Assembly (NCBI GenBank): GCA_016648135.1
Contig: JADDOH010010209.1
Span: forward strand, 1 to 64,000
Direction: 5' to 3'
DNA from: Agrypnia vestita
Lineage: Eukaryota > Arthropoda > Insecta > Trichoptera > Phryganeidae
DNA: 64,000 nt
In this document: positions 1-14,000 of the stretch, one piece after another
Position numbering within the stretch: position 1 is the stretch's first letter
Layout of the letters: each line of letters begins with the position of its first letter
Translations under genes and position numbers: made by a program
The notes under the pieces: generated by a model
What the model saw: the letters and a program-made list of their open reading frames with translations, nothing else
Told to the model about the DNA's origin: nothing
Database searches by the model: none

Positions 1-1909
1 AATTTTTAAATCAGAAAAAATATGTTTGAATATATGTGCGTAAAATATATTTTTTGTTTTTTTACTTTTTTTTATTTACATATCGTTCTGTTTTTATTAT
101 TTTCAGTTTACCATATTCCATATCATACTGATCTTTCATTTGCATTTTGTTAATATATAAATGTTCTTCTTGTTAAATCTTACTTCACTTGAAAAAATAA
201 TATTTTAAACATATTAAATACATTTTGTTTCATTAACTGATAAAAATGTAAATTACAAATAACTAGTAAAAATGTTTGAACCTAAATAGATTATAAATGC
301 TTGATATTCAACTAAACCATTCATAAAAATCGAAAGATTTTTTATTGCCGAAAATTGTTTTGTTTCTTGATGTTTACTGCCCATTATCAAGAGTCGTTTA
401 AAGAGTTCTGAAGCAATTTTGAGATATACATTATTCTCAAAATGTCCACAGCCAACACGAGTACGGTCAAGTCTGAGCCTAAAATGGAGAAGGATTCATA
501 TTTCTGTGAGTAAAGACAAATGTCACATGGAATGGTTAGATATTTTTGTACTTTTTCGTGTGCACATTAGCTTTTGTCGAGTGTTAAACATAGCGGGAGA
601 TACAACGGAGACTAGAGCATTGTTCTAAAGAATTTATTCAGAGAGTGAAACTTGTATTAAACGTAGGCAAAAATCTAAACCCATTTTCTGATGTGGTGTT
701 CCTCGTTACCAGCATTCGGCACTTCACTGCATGTTTGTGCTTTGTGATATTATTAGTGTACTTATTTATTTTAGGTTTTTGTTTTTTTTCTTAAATTATA
801 AATTTTATAGGTTTTACAACTTTATTGACTAAAGGGATTTGAATATCTCTGAAACAATAATTGATTAATGAAACACTTTTTGTGCATGTTGTATATTTTC
901 TTTGTGAGATTTCTTTGCACTGATTTTAGACTTAACTGTGGTAAACTATTTGGAATACTGTTACGTAAGATTTCCAGTTCAGACTGCGAGCGGAATAAGC
1001 TAATTATTTCCAATCGAGGTTATTATTTGATCTGTACATTGCCTTGAATTTTCCCCTCAAGCATGTCTCTTGGAAATGTTGCCATCCGAGGAACCGTGGC
1101 ATCCGAATACCCGAATGTGAAGTTCACTCCAACCCTAACATCGAATATTTCCAATCCCTGGCATCATTCACCCTGTTTTTTAAGCGTGAGAGTTCTATCT
1201 TGTTAAGACACTAAATGTATCATTAGAAAATCCATCTCATTCACACATTTTATTAAAATATTTTTGTTTCATAATATATTATGAGTTGAGAAGTTATTTA
1301 TTCTTTACACAAAATTTTATTTTATTTTAAATCAATATATTAAACATACATTTATGTTTGGCAATATGTTTTTCATAGGATAAGACAATATTGAGACCAC
1401 CATGTCTTTTGATTTACTGCACAAAACTGTTTAAAAATATTTCAATGAAACTAAAGATCCGCCCAGTACCACACTATTAATTTGTATGTAATCGCTGCAA
1501 CACTCAAATGTTTTTTTTTTCAGCATAAAACATTTTAGCTATTTTTTAGGGAAGCTATAGAAAGTTCAAACTAACTTTTGCTCTTTAAAATATTTGTATA
1601 ATTTATTCCAAATAATATTATTTAATTTACTAGACTTATTTGATTTGTCCTGGATATTTTTATACTCCAATTAATAACTTTAAATATGTTGGTTTTGAAT
1701 GTATTTGATTAGTTATTGAAATTATGTATTATGAAAAATGTAACCAATAGGATCTGTACTATTTTTATTGAGAAAATTTTTTTTTTTACATGAACAACTT
1801 ATAACTCGTAGAGATATTATTTATCTACATATCTTTATAAAGAAGTTTGCCAAAAATGTTAACCTTATCTCAGTTTTCAGAATATTCACTTTAATTATGT
1901 TATCTATAG
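1..1909. other. AT-rich non-coding sequence, probably intron of the alpha-2/delta gene
   Basis: No exon that continues the alpha-2/delta reading frame could be recognised here. Open frames at 419-628 and 1043-1190 have no recognisable family motif. The stretch is most simply an intron, because the first supported exon at 1910 starts inside a codon and is preceded by an acceptor site. Confidence 0.5.
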
Positions 1910-2000
1910 GTGATCGTAGCTTGATGCAGGCCGTGGTGTTCGACGCACGGGTCACCGATTGGTTCTCCCAGAATATCACCGGATTTAAAGACGATAAAGG
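1910..2000 (+). CDS. alpha-2/delta exon A
   Basis: Acceptor TATCTATAG ends at 1909 and the donor GTAAAT starts at 2001. The exon encodes the piece around SLMQAVVFDARVTDWF. It ends in phase 2 and joins 6737 to complete a glycine codon. Confidence 0.82.
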
Positions 2001-5000
2001 GTAAATGTTTTTTATATTTTTACTTGTTTCAATTATACAAAATGTCTGCACCAAAATTTTGTACATTTAATTTAATTGGTTGATGAGATATTAATTATTT
2101 TATTATTTGAAAAAATTGTGAAAAGTGATTTACATTACATAAATGTAATTTAAAAAAAATGGTATGCATATTTATATTGTATGATTGAAAATTCATTTCT
2201 GAACTAAATTGCAATATTTACACACCATTACAGAAGTAATATTACTAATTTTTAATAATTGTGTAATAGTCTCTTTGGCATCGGTCAGTTCAGTTTTTTT
2301 CTTCTCTAATTATTTTAACTGCAGAAGAACAATAATATGTAATTATTAATTAACAAAAACCTCAAGAAGAACTTTTGGTAAACCGAGAAAAGCGACAAAT
2401 TTGATAATTTAATCATTGAATAATCTAGAACATATTATTATAATAAATGTGTAATTGAATTCCCTTTATTATATTGCATTAATATTGTTTTATATTTTAA
2501 TGTTTGTCTCATTAATCATCATAATCATTACCTACGGTGATGGGATTTTAATTATGATGATTTGTAATTGAGATATTTTTATGGTTTTTTTCAAATGACT
2601 CAATTTTCAAAGCGAACAATGTGTTTAAAATTATAATACAAACCTCGTTCTAGAAATAGTTGAATAGAAAGCTTTGGGCTTTTTAATACACACAACATAG
2701 TCGTAACCTTTGCATCTAGTAGATTACTTGTATCTCCCTCAACACCTTCCAAGATATTCTGTTGTTTGTATGTCATCCCCCAGTGGGCCTTTAGCCTATC
2801 CACATTTTGTCTTCTGAGGTCTTTACTAGGGCTACAGTAGAACCTCGTTAATTCGAAATTCAAGGGACCCAAAAAAAAATATCTTGAATTATGCGTAACC
2901 CTGTTAATTCAAAATTGAGTGCTACAAAAAAAATGAAATCTCAATACGGGTATACATAGTACAATACATGCGACATTCGCAAAATAATTGTAAAACTTTT
3001 GCAAAAAGCTGTTAATTTTGTAAAAAATGTACATATTTTTTCACATTTCTCGAAGGAATCATCCTGAAAATGTTATATTTATTATATTACCACAGAAATT
3101 GTGCCATTCCTATTACTAAAATACCCAATATTGACATAATTATTTAAAAAATATATTAATTGTGCAGCTTAAAATAAATCGATTTATGGCGCAAGGGTAT
3201 AAAAATTATTTCAAATTACGAATTACCGGGGTTTTTCAATTATTGGGATCCATCAACTGTAAAATTATCATTCTGGGCCCTGTGTTCTTTTAAAATTTCG
3301 AATAATGACGAATATTGAATTCTCAGAGTTCTAATGTAATAGTACCTAAATGTAATACATAATAAGTTATTGAACAATTAGAATAACTTCATAAGTATCT
3401 CAATTATATTCATTATACAGATCCCATCACTAATCATTTCCATTATAATTATCTACAGAGGGATTCATAATTCATGCGCCCAATATTTCAATGTTAATTT
3501 ATTTTAGTGGCTTTTGAATACAAGATAAGTTCAATCAAAATAGTGATTATTATTAATCGGTAGTATTTTCATCTATGACCAAAAGTCATCACAATCATAA
3601 AGTCACCAATATTAATGTAATTTACTTACATTATAGACTTTTGTATGTATTGAAGTTGTATTCTATATACAATAGTCATTACCAAATAAACATTTAAATG
3701 TTGTGTTCTGTGAATTTAGAATACATTCGTAAAATTCACACTTTGCATTACTTCATTTGTGTATTTCTCTATCTCCCATTATACTGATCATTTTATTGGA
3801 TTAGCCCAAGCCCTATTATCATGCTGATGGTTTTATTACCAAGGTAAAGTATGCAAACACGGAAATATATTACTATACTATATTTTAATTTCGATTCTGG
3901 CAGTTTTATTTTCTTTCAAACTAAATTTGTTAAATATATTCTACACTAACTATTATTTAATAAATAAATAAAAAATTTCATCAACAATATAGAAGAGATT
4001 AATTTTATCAAATGTGGAGGCTTGTGTTTTGTGGAAATCATAATTATAAATTAAAACACTCTTTTGTTTTTTCCACTATGTGTTTCTGAAACTTATTTCA
4101 AATAATAAAAGTAGTGGAAAAACAAAAAAGTATTTTCATTTATAGTTATTTAGAAGAGATTAAGTGGAAAAATCTATATATGCATATATAAAACAGTACA
4201 GCTTTAGTGAAACTCAGTTGTGGCAACATTGAAAAGACTGTGGTGAACTTATGTTACATATAATCAATTTAACGAATCATGTCACCAACCCAACCAAAGT
4301 AAAGACCAATGCGACAGGCGCCACTTGGACGGCAGGGGCCCTATTGTCGCTAGGAATGACAGACAGACCAATTAAATGATTAATAATATTGTTTTAAAAT
4401 ACTATTATGTTTATTATTCATTCTAAATATCACAATAAGCGGATTCAAGTGTTAAATATGTACATGTACATAAATGTACACATTCAACAAAAATTATATA
4501 TAAAAATGCTGTGGTAGTTCAGTATCAATTTCAAATATGGTAGTTCAGTATCAATTTTAAAAACTGGTTGATGCAAATCAGTACGAATTCCTGTGGTCCT
4601 ATGGCAGTTATATTTCCTAATGCAATTATTCAATATACATATTCCAATATGGAAATGTGGATGTGAGGTACAGTCACTCCTCACTCAATGACCATCTCAT
4701 TTAACCATCAGATCGCTCACTTTATCAACCATAATTGTATGCCTACAAGCACTATGCCCACTGTATGAAAATTGGAATTTGTGTAAAATTCTGCATCCTA
4801 TTTTCATCAGGAGCGAAGAGACACTTAATGTTATAAGATACACTTATGTGTCTTGTCGTCTGTCTCTAGCTCCAAGTGATTATGTTCATTGTTACCTCTC
4901 ATTATTTACAGTGCGCGTTGCCTATATTCCTGCAGTCAGTATTTGCTATGTTGATCAATTGCATGCTTCTCACTATTAAAATGCACAAGAAAAATTTACA

Positions 5001-8000
5001 TTTTTCCCTAAAACAAAATAAAACATTGAGAAGTTTATTTACCAGCCAATTCACTTTGGAACGAAACCTGGTTGTTAAGTGAGGACTGACTGTATTTTAA
5101 AATACTGAAGGGTGGTGTTAAATCGATGACCGCATTGTCAATGATATAAATTAATTCATCCCGTCTGCACATACATGTTAAATTTTAGCAATATTGAGGC
5201 AAATAATCCCAAACTGCATATTTTATTGAAATTATGAATTGACTGTTTTTATTACTTCTGAATAATGCTGTGATACCTTGCATTGAAAAATGTTGATGTG
5301 TTTAACAATTTCTGTCAAAATGTTTTGTTCTTCCATTGCTGCACGTGGATTTTATTTTTCAGGGTGGAGAATTAATTTGTATTATATTCCTTATTATTAG
5401 GCTGCTCGGAGGACTAACAATATTTGTGAGAAGTGAAGGAAATTTACAGAATCATGTATGCTAAGATGAAGAACCGTATTTGAGGGGTATAAAAGTAAAG
5501 GTAGCAATATCTCACTGAAGTTTTTCCGAGACAAAAAATCAATTTATTATTATTATTGGAAATATGCTTTTAAAAACACTTTTAAATATGAATATTTTAT
5601 ATAAATATTAACTTTGAAATATGAATATTACTACCAAATGAGGGACATTGCAGCTTTTGCAATACACATAATTTCATATTGCTGTCTTTACTATGTTGTT
5701 TCAGTATAAAATCGATATCAACTCTCACTTCAGTGTGAAGCGGCCATTTTGTCACATGACACATTCTTGAGGGTTGATTGCTGGAGTGGATATTGCTGCC
5801 TTTGCTTTTAATAATGATTTGGAAACATGATTTCGGAAGTGATAGAGCTATATTTTCTATAAAATCTTGAATTTCGAATATTCTAAATTAGTTGTCCTTG
5901 GTGACTGCGTTCAAAACATTATTTATTCCCCTCATTTGTAAATACCATATTCTCTGGAAGATAATATGCGCATTATCTATCTTACAAAAAAATTAAAGTA
6001 ACATAAAAAAAACTCTCTTATACAGAAGACACAATCATTCCAAACAATATATTCTTATTTAATACATTTGGGATGATTTTGTATATTTAAAGATTGAAAT
6101 AGTATAATATTTTATGTTATTTATATTTCCCATTAATAACTTAGGTATCAAAAAAGGATTGCCAAATTCTCACAACTAGAAAGCATTTAGATTTCTCAAA
6201 AAAAGAAAATGTTTTTTGGAGGTTACTTAGACAAAAAACTAAGCTAAAAGAGCGCATTAAAATAATGTATAACATTTTATAAGAAGTTTCAGAGTAGGTA
6301 TGTATGGTAACATTATTATGGATATTTACTATCTTTGTATAAACCAACAGGGAAGAAATATGTCTGATCTTAAAGAATATCTTTAATAATGTATAAACAT
6401 ACATTTTCCGTACACCAAAAGAACACCCCCCAAACTTATATGTAAATAAAATTTCATAGCACTGATATATATTTGAGGCGGGGTAGGATGAACCAGAAAA
6501 CATATTCTTTGTAGGGGTGGTCTGAAACATGTGTCTAAGAGACGTAACATGTTTTTTTCTCATGAATATTGTAAACAGCGGCAACATTTTATATGCGTAA
6601 TAATGGTGCGCGTACTATATTCCAGAAAATATGGTAGTTATTTTTCCTTTATTTTTCACTTTTCTTCACAATTCTCAAGTTATTTTAATATTAATGGTAA
6701 TTCCCCTTTACAACTTGATAAATCTTCTACTTTCAGAAAAGAATTTATTCAAAGATTTGGAATAACAGTTGCCTTTGTGGCAACTCACAGTGGCCTAACC
6801 CGATGGCTATCATTTCCTCAACCGGACGACCCCCATAATAATTCAAAAAGGTAACCATAATTTATTTAATCTGGGTAAAATGTATTTTTTCCAACTTTCA
6901 AATGAAAATCACAATGTGCCATATTTATATAGCAAGGTTTTTAAATTCAAATATTGATTCTTCATGTTTGGACTGACAACTAGTTAAGATATCAATGTGT
7001 TTAAGGATTTTTTAGGATCTCATAAAAAAACTTAATTTACCAAAAAAAGATGAAACCAATATTGCCAACCATGAGTTCATTAATTTTGTCTGTCAAACAA
7101 ACGAAATATTTGATAAGATCACTGAAATATAGTCGTTCGAGAGCTGTTTACACACTTTTGATTTTGTTGGCAAGGTAATTTTATTTAATTTTGCTGACTT
7201 TAAGCTTTTAAAGAGTATCCTTATAAATATTAATTGTACACTTTGCAAATATTTTGTGAAATTATTCCGCTAGACCTGAGTTTGGAGAACTGTACCCTCG
7301 GGCCACCGACGAGGTGTGGTACAAGCGGGCTGTGGAGCAACACTACATGGAGCCCTCCATGGAGAGTTTTGTCTATTCTGTTGACTTTGACGCCGGTGAG
7401 AGGTACCGGTCCATGGGCAGTGATACCCCTGTAGACATGCCCCTGGTGATAGCTACTCACGCGGTCTTCCATACGGTGGAAACGAAATCGGCACCAGCTG
7501 CTGTCGTCGGCTTTCAGTTCCATCATTCCAGCCTACATGCACTTTTCACCAATATTACATCTTCCGTAAGTAACAATACTGCTAAAATGATTTTTCCCAT
7601 TATTTCTGAGATTAAAAATTTATTTTATTAAGCGCCGATTATTTGATCAGTGGTTATCGTAGTAGTTAAGAAAAAGCATTGGTTTTTGCATCCATCAATC
7701 AAACAACCCATTTTTGTAAAAATCTAGACTTCTTGCGTAACTATTACCTTTAACATCACTCAAATAACCCGCTTTAAGAAATGTTGCCCTGAGTAACAAG
7801 AGTAATAGAAAAGATAAATAGAAATTTAAATAGATTTTAAAAAGAATATCTAAACAGGAGAAATAGTACCTCTGGCATTCTTGTTCTATTCTCACTTGGT
7901 AGTCATAGTCCAAATAGTACATTTTGTGCAGCAAAAAGTGATTGTACTAGTTGAACATTCTTTATGGCTAATTGAATGTGGAGACATTTACTTGGTGGAA

Positions 8001-11000
8001 ATTCATTTTAAATAAAGACTCAAATATTTTTGATTGTTTCCTTTGATGGGAGGATAATATTAATGACAGTTGGAATCAGAACCATAAGCAGTAAAATAAT
8101 AAGCATAAAACCAAAAGCAGTGAAATAATACAGTAAAACCCTGTTAATTCAAACTCCCATAATTAGAAACATGTCATAATTCGAAATTTTTAAAACACAC
8201 AAATACCAAAATGTTAATTTCATAGTTGATTTACCTTGATAATTTGTAAAACGAAATAATCTTTAATTTTAAAACACACAATGTATTTTTTTTAACAAGT
8301 TATAAAAAGTAATAATGCATGTGTCTTTTTATTTGCGTACATCAGTTGTGGGTGTCCTTTATGTAAAAAATCTGAATAAGTTTTCAGTAGGATATTGCAA
8401 GCCAATACTTAACCTTAAAATCAACACACACTCATCACACAAGCTCAGGCCTGATAATGGACCCTGCAATGGGATCCGAAACGTCTTTGCACTATAACTA
8501 AGTTTTTTATACATTATTTTTTACATTAACATATGTTTAATAATGTAATAATAAGGTCAGAGAGGTCAGATATACAAGGCAGAATATCCCAGAAAATTAC
8601 AGACAGAAGATGTCCTTTATGTATTTCGTGGTATATTGTGGAATCCACTGTATCACATATTACGTTGCGATCCCTAAAATTGGAGAATACTTTGCAAGAT
8701 TTCTTCAGTTGGTTGCCTTGATGTGTGCAGATAGTTTTCATTTGCGCTAATTCCTCGCACACTCGCACTTTTTTCAGATTTTCACTTTTTTTAATTCTTC
8801 TTTAGTTTGATTCTTTTTTCTAATAACTATGTTTGTGTTGTTAAAATATTTAATTTCTTTGAAAGAAGTTATTAAGTACTGACTTACCTTATTATTTGAC
8901 TTATTTATGGTAAGTACATACGGAAGACGTGGCATGACCAGATTAACCAGATACTGGAAGATGGTCCTGTTAGATGCCTGAACAACCGTCGAGCTTGCAT
9001 GCGAAGATGTATGAATGTGGACGAAGCGAAAGTTGTATGTCAGGACAGAAGAGTATGGCGCTCTATCCTCTCTGCCTACCCCCGCGGGGAAACGGCGTGA
9101 TGGTAAGTAGGTAAGTAAGTACATACGTGTTGGTCTGAGTCAGAAAAAATGAGGAATCAGAAGTTAAAATCCACTAAGATTAAAGAAGCCTTTCATTAAT
9201 TCAAAGATAACTGTAAATATTTTCGATTACGGCCATTCAAACTTGACGAAATGGAAAGAATATTTTGATTTAACTCGCAAGTGAGAATAACAAGTATGTC
9301 AGTACTTTATTGAATATTGAGTACTTTAGTAAAATGTCGCAATTTTTATATTATCATAAAAAATATTGCATTTTCAAAATGATTTCTTGTAATATGCAAA
9401 AATACATATGTTTTTCATAAAATTAATGGATTTTTTCACGAGTTGTACAATTTTTGTTGCATTTCGAATTAGCAGGGTTCTGTATAATTCGAAATATGTT
9501 AACGAGGTTCTGTTATGGATCAATTACATATTGCACTCGGAATTTATAAGTTATATGCTTATACTCTAGTATTATATAAAAAGCATCGTGAAAATAGAGA
9601 TTAAGAGATCTACAAGTAAGGAAAAATGTATCTAAATCCAAAAAATGACTGAAGTTTAACCCCATTTAGCTGACTTTGTTACTTGTAATTTCAGTGTGGA
9701 GAATCAGTGACCTGCATGAAGACTTGCAAGTCCGATGAGCTGGACTGTTACGTGGTGGACAACAATGGTTTTGTGGTGGTCAGTGAAAATCTTCACGATG
9801 CAGGTCGCTTCTTCGGAGAAGTTCGACCGCCAGTGATGAAGCAGCTGGTGGGAGAGAAGGTGTTTAGGGAAGTGTCGATCACAGACTATCAGGCCGTCTG
9901 TGCAGACACCATCGAAATAACTAATCCAGCGAGCACACTTCTCACGGTAATCTATTCATTGTGGAAAGAATTAATCATTTAGGAACCCAAAATAAAATAT
10001 ACAATAAATATTGTGATGTTCTCGTCCTTTAACTTTAGGAGGAGAACCTTGTAGGAAATTGGGGATCCAGATAAACTCAGTGTTCTATTTTTTACATATT
10101 ACAATAGATTTATCATAGAAAACATTAACCTATTTAGGTTTTCTTTACTTTTATTACTTCCAATATTACTTTTAGGATCAAAATAATGAATAAATTATCC
10201 AAATAATAATAATATGTACCTAATCTTTCACGGTCACTGGCCAGCACTATTGTGCGCATGGTGTTGTAGTTTAATTATCCCAGGGATAATGGCCTGGTAG
10301 GGCTAACCTTATTAATTGCATGTGTCGAATAATGCTTATCAGGGTGTGGTGAAGCAACCCCTTAGTTAATCAGAATTTATATTTAAAAGATAACTTTAGT
10401 TGCTGATATTGTGGATGTTCATTACCAGCCTTTTAGATACGTGAGGCAGTTATTCGGCTGGCTGGTGTCCTACATGTTTTGGGTGTGGCAGCACTCTTCA
10501 TTCCTGAACGCGGAAGCATATGGTGACTCCTACGCCAATGAAGAGGGTGAGTGTCCCCGAAGAGTTGGCTCCCGAGTAGAGTACTTGCCTCGTGAATAGA
10601 TATTGTGTCATGTGAATGAGAATGGACAGACTATCCCTATATCACCCATAGATTAAAGTATCTTCCGTACAATTAATTATTCAGATAATTTCAGTTGAGA
10701 TAATAACCATCACGTGTTGTCCCTAGTTTTGTGTTCATTGTTTTAAAGCGATTTCTATTGGTTATTCTAGACACTATTGTTATTACACAGTAACACCACA
10801 AATGAAAAGCATCACAGAAGCACCGATGTTTTAAATGTTTCATGTTACACACTTGTATTTCACGACCTTTATTTAATTTTTCGGGATGGATTATATTATA
10901 ATATTCAATCTTCCAAAAATCTTCATTCAAACAACTTTATTGTATTCTCGCATGTCGAAGGTTTACTCTGACTTTAATCAATCATATAAAATAATTACAT

Positions 11001-14000
11001 GAAATTACATTTTATTTATAAAGAAATTTTTTCCACCGAATGAAAAATTTGACTGAACGTGTGTACGTTCACTGAATTTAAGATATTTATTGTTCTGACA
11101 TATTGTTTTGTTTTTTCACATTCTTACATAGCTTTCTATAATATTGATGTCTGTTAAAAAATTAGTCACATTAAAATAGGTAAGGGTTGATGGGCCGGTT
11201 TTGGCCACTTGGACTTTCAAAGGTGTATAGATAAGTCAATCAAAATATATTTGTTATTTTATTTATGCCAATCAATTCTTTAAAGTGTGTTTTGTTTTGA
11301 TAAATAACAGCTGTACTGCCATTTTCTTTCTTTGAGCATCGGTTGAATTTCTTGGTGACATTCGTTAAAAATGTTTAAATTCTTAGCAAAAACAATCAGG
11401 GCCCGTGGATGAGTAATGTGAAAATAACTTTTTAATCACTTATGTTTGTGTTTGTGAATCAATTTAGCCTATTGAATGTAAGTCCTAGGAACATTGTTTT
11501 AAGGTTATTTCATAATTTAGTTTATTTCTTAATAAAAAAAATGCCACATGGCCACAGCAATCTTACTTTTGTTCTAGTTTTGGCCAAGGACATGGCCACA
11601 ACCGGCTCACATAGTACGGTAGTTTTGGACACTTTTTATCATAATTAATTAGGTATTTACCACGATACCTCAATTTTAATAATGTCATCGCCTGACTGTC
11701 CGTCCGTCCGCGTAACTTCGTTTAACGTCCGTAACTTTTTTATAGTAATTTTTTTTCCAAAAATCTTTTTTTGAATTTTTTTTTTTATAAAATAAATACA
11801 TACATATTTATTCCTTAGTAACCGACATGTAAAATTACCGTCATTTTTGATGGGTTACAGCTACGTCGATTATAAAAATCATGGCCGTAAAACGAAGGAG
11901 GTAATTGAACAAACGTCAACAAGTCAACTCTCCTGAAGTATCTGTAAAGTAAGATTCAACCAGATCTACCAGAATATTTCTAAGGTTTCTATCAAAATGG
12001 TTTAGATTAGACTAGTTGTACTGAATCATCAATGCTATGTAAGTATGGACAGCTTTTAAAGATGATAATTCAGTTCAGCAGTTAAGATGAGTACAATCAT
12101 TGAATGAGTTGAATTCTTCTAATGCACTTTCTCAAAAAGTAGGTGTCCTCAACAAGACTCAGTTGCCCTTTGATGCATCAACCATTGATTTAAATTCAAC
12201 TTCTACAGTGGATCCAATAAGTAATGTTCTTCACAGAGTACCAGTTCAAAAAGACCCATTCCAAAAAAAAAATCATTTGCACTTAAATGAAATATCTACT
12301 TCAGCAGCTTCAACAAATGTTCAGAATGAATTGTCCACTCAAGCAAAATCATCTGAAAATTTATGCCACGTAACTATATTTCTGTTGGCTCTTCTTCACA
12401 AATTATTATTATAACAACCGCCAAGGCCATACATGTAGTCTGGCCAAAGAAAAAAGTAATAACAGGTACTATACGTAAAAGAGATTATATTTCTTCTGGC
12501 AAGTTCTATAATGGCAAAGACTCTTCTGGTTCGTGTCTTCTGGCGTATTCTGCCGTTTTCTGGCCGACGTTTCGGATCCCATTGCAGGGTCCATCATCAG
12601 GGCTGATGTGTTGTTGTGAGACCACAACACCAACACTCGGAGAGGTCACAACATACGGAAGAATACCCCAGAAAACTACACACAGAAAATTCTTTCTTAT
12701 CTTTTCAAATTGATCTGTCCGGGTATAGTATGCCATTAAAAGTTACCTCATTCATTAGCTATAGGCACGACTAGATTATAATTATAATAAAACTCATAAA
12801 TTTCCTATAGTTACATACCTATCTTGTTTTATTTTAATTCAAAATATTAAGAAACCTTATAAAAACTGAAGTTGTCAGAACTGGCAAAATGGCCAGAACT
12901 AGATAAAAATGGCCAGAACTAGCACATTTGAAAACATTTCAAGTTTGATGTTTATATTTTAAATTATATTAAATTTTATACACTTGTTTTCTACATTTTC
13001 AAAAGAGTAATTAATGTGCTATATGGGGAAATTAAAAAAAATCAATTCCGACTATTTTTGAGTTCGTAGTGATGCACAGTTGGCAGAAAATATCTAAAAG
13101 TGGCCAGAGCTGGCCCCTCAACCCTATATTATTTAAATATATTTCTTTAACATATCAAGATTATTAGTGTGACTGCAATGTGTAAGCATTAATTGCATAA
13201 TATATATTATATTATCCTAACATGCTTCACTATTACTTAGACAACCACTATAGATTCCCCCTTTTGTCATGATTTAGTTTCAATTTGGTTTAGTTACTGG
13301 ATTAGCATCAGTCTAAAAAAAATCATCCTTACAAATGCAAACCTCAATTTTGGTTTTCAGAAGTGGTTTCTCCAACCGGTAAGTTGATCAAGGGCTTGCG
13401 TAGAGAGCGGTATTTTGAATGGATTAGATTATTTTTACTCAATTTTCCAACACACCTTCTTTCGAATATATTCTTAGTTAGTTTGTATATTTAATTATTA
13501 AACATAATAAATAATATTGGATGAAATATCAAAATAAATTGTAAATATGACATGCATGAATTCACAAAGTGTTGAGGAGTTTGAATCCAAGCCTTTCATT
13601 TTATGGACATCAAATATTTTATTATCTATTTGTTGATGTTCATAGATAATGAAATTTAAAAAAGAAATTGCAATCTTCTGCACGTGTGGACATTGCTATT
13701 TTATTTAATATCGGTCTCTTTAATTTAAATAAGTTTATTGAATTTGTGCTTCACATGATATGTTTAATTGACAAGTAACGTTTACTTCCGTCCGGTCTGG
13801 CATGATATACACTCGCAATCAACATTATTCACTGCACTTGTATATCTAGAAGAAATTTCATCTGTTAGGATTCAATTGGGAATTTGCATCAATTTTTATA
13901 CTCTCTTAAATCTTTAAATGTCATTTAAATCATTGGTATTTGATGTTATACATACCCATAATTTTATTTATCATGACTTATTCTCATAAGAAACCATAGT

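Larger units (their letters stand above)
2001..6736. other. alpha-2/delta intron with two pogo-like MITEs
   Basis: Long AT-rich intron. Apart from the elements at 2835-3336 and 4671-5092 I see no coding potential; open frames at 6141-6587 on the minus strand are low-complexity AT-rich frames. Confidence 0.7.
8131..9513. mobile_element. pogo/Tigger-like element copy 2, with nested insertions
   Basis: Left end CAGTAAAACCCTGTTAATTC follows TA at 8129-8130; the right end near TTAACGAGGTTCTG is decayed. The interior is split by a Penelope-like hammerhead fragment (about 8435-8600) and a truncated LINE 3' end (about 8925-9120), giving a datable nesting order inside the alpha-2/delta intron. Confidence 0.6.

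Noticed and set aside
419..628. 69-codon open frame
   Set aside because: No known motif, no splice-compatible continuity with the alpha-2/delta frame, composition like intron.
1043..1190. ATG frame MSLGNVAIRGTVASEY... with better codon-like composition
   Set aside because: Considered as an upstream alpha-2/delta exon, but there is no recognisable family similarity and no convincing acceptor/donor pair.
6141..6587. 148-codon minus-strand open frame
   Set aside because: AT-rich, Phe/Ile/Lys-dominated, no domain; lies in an intron and overlaps the alpha-2/delta exon B region flank.
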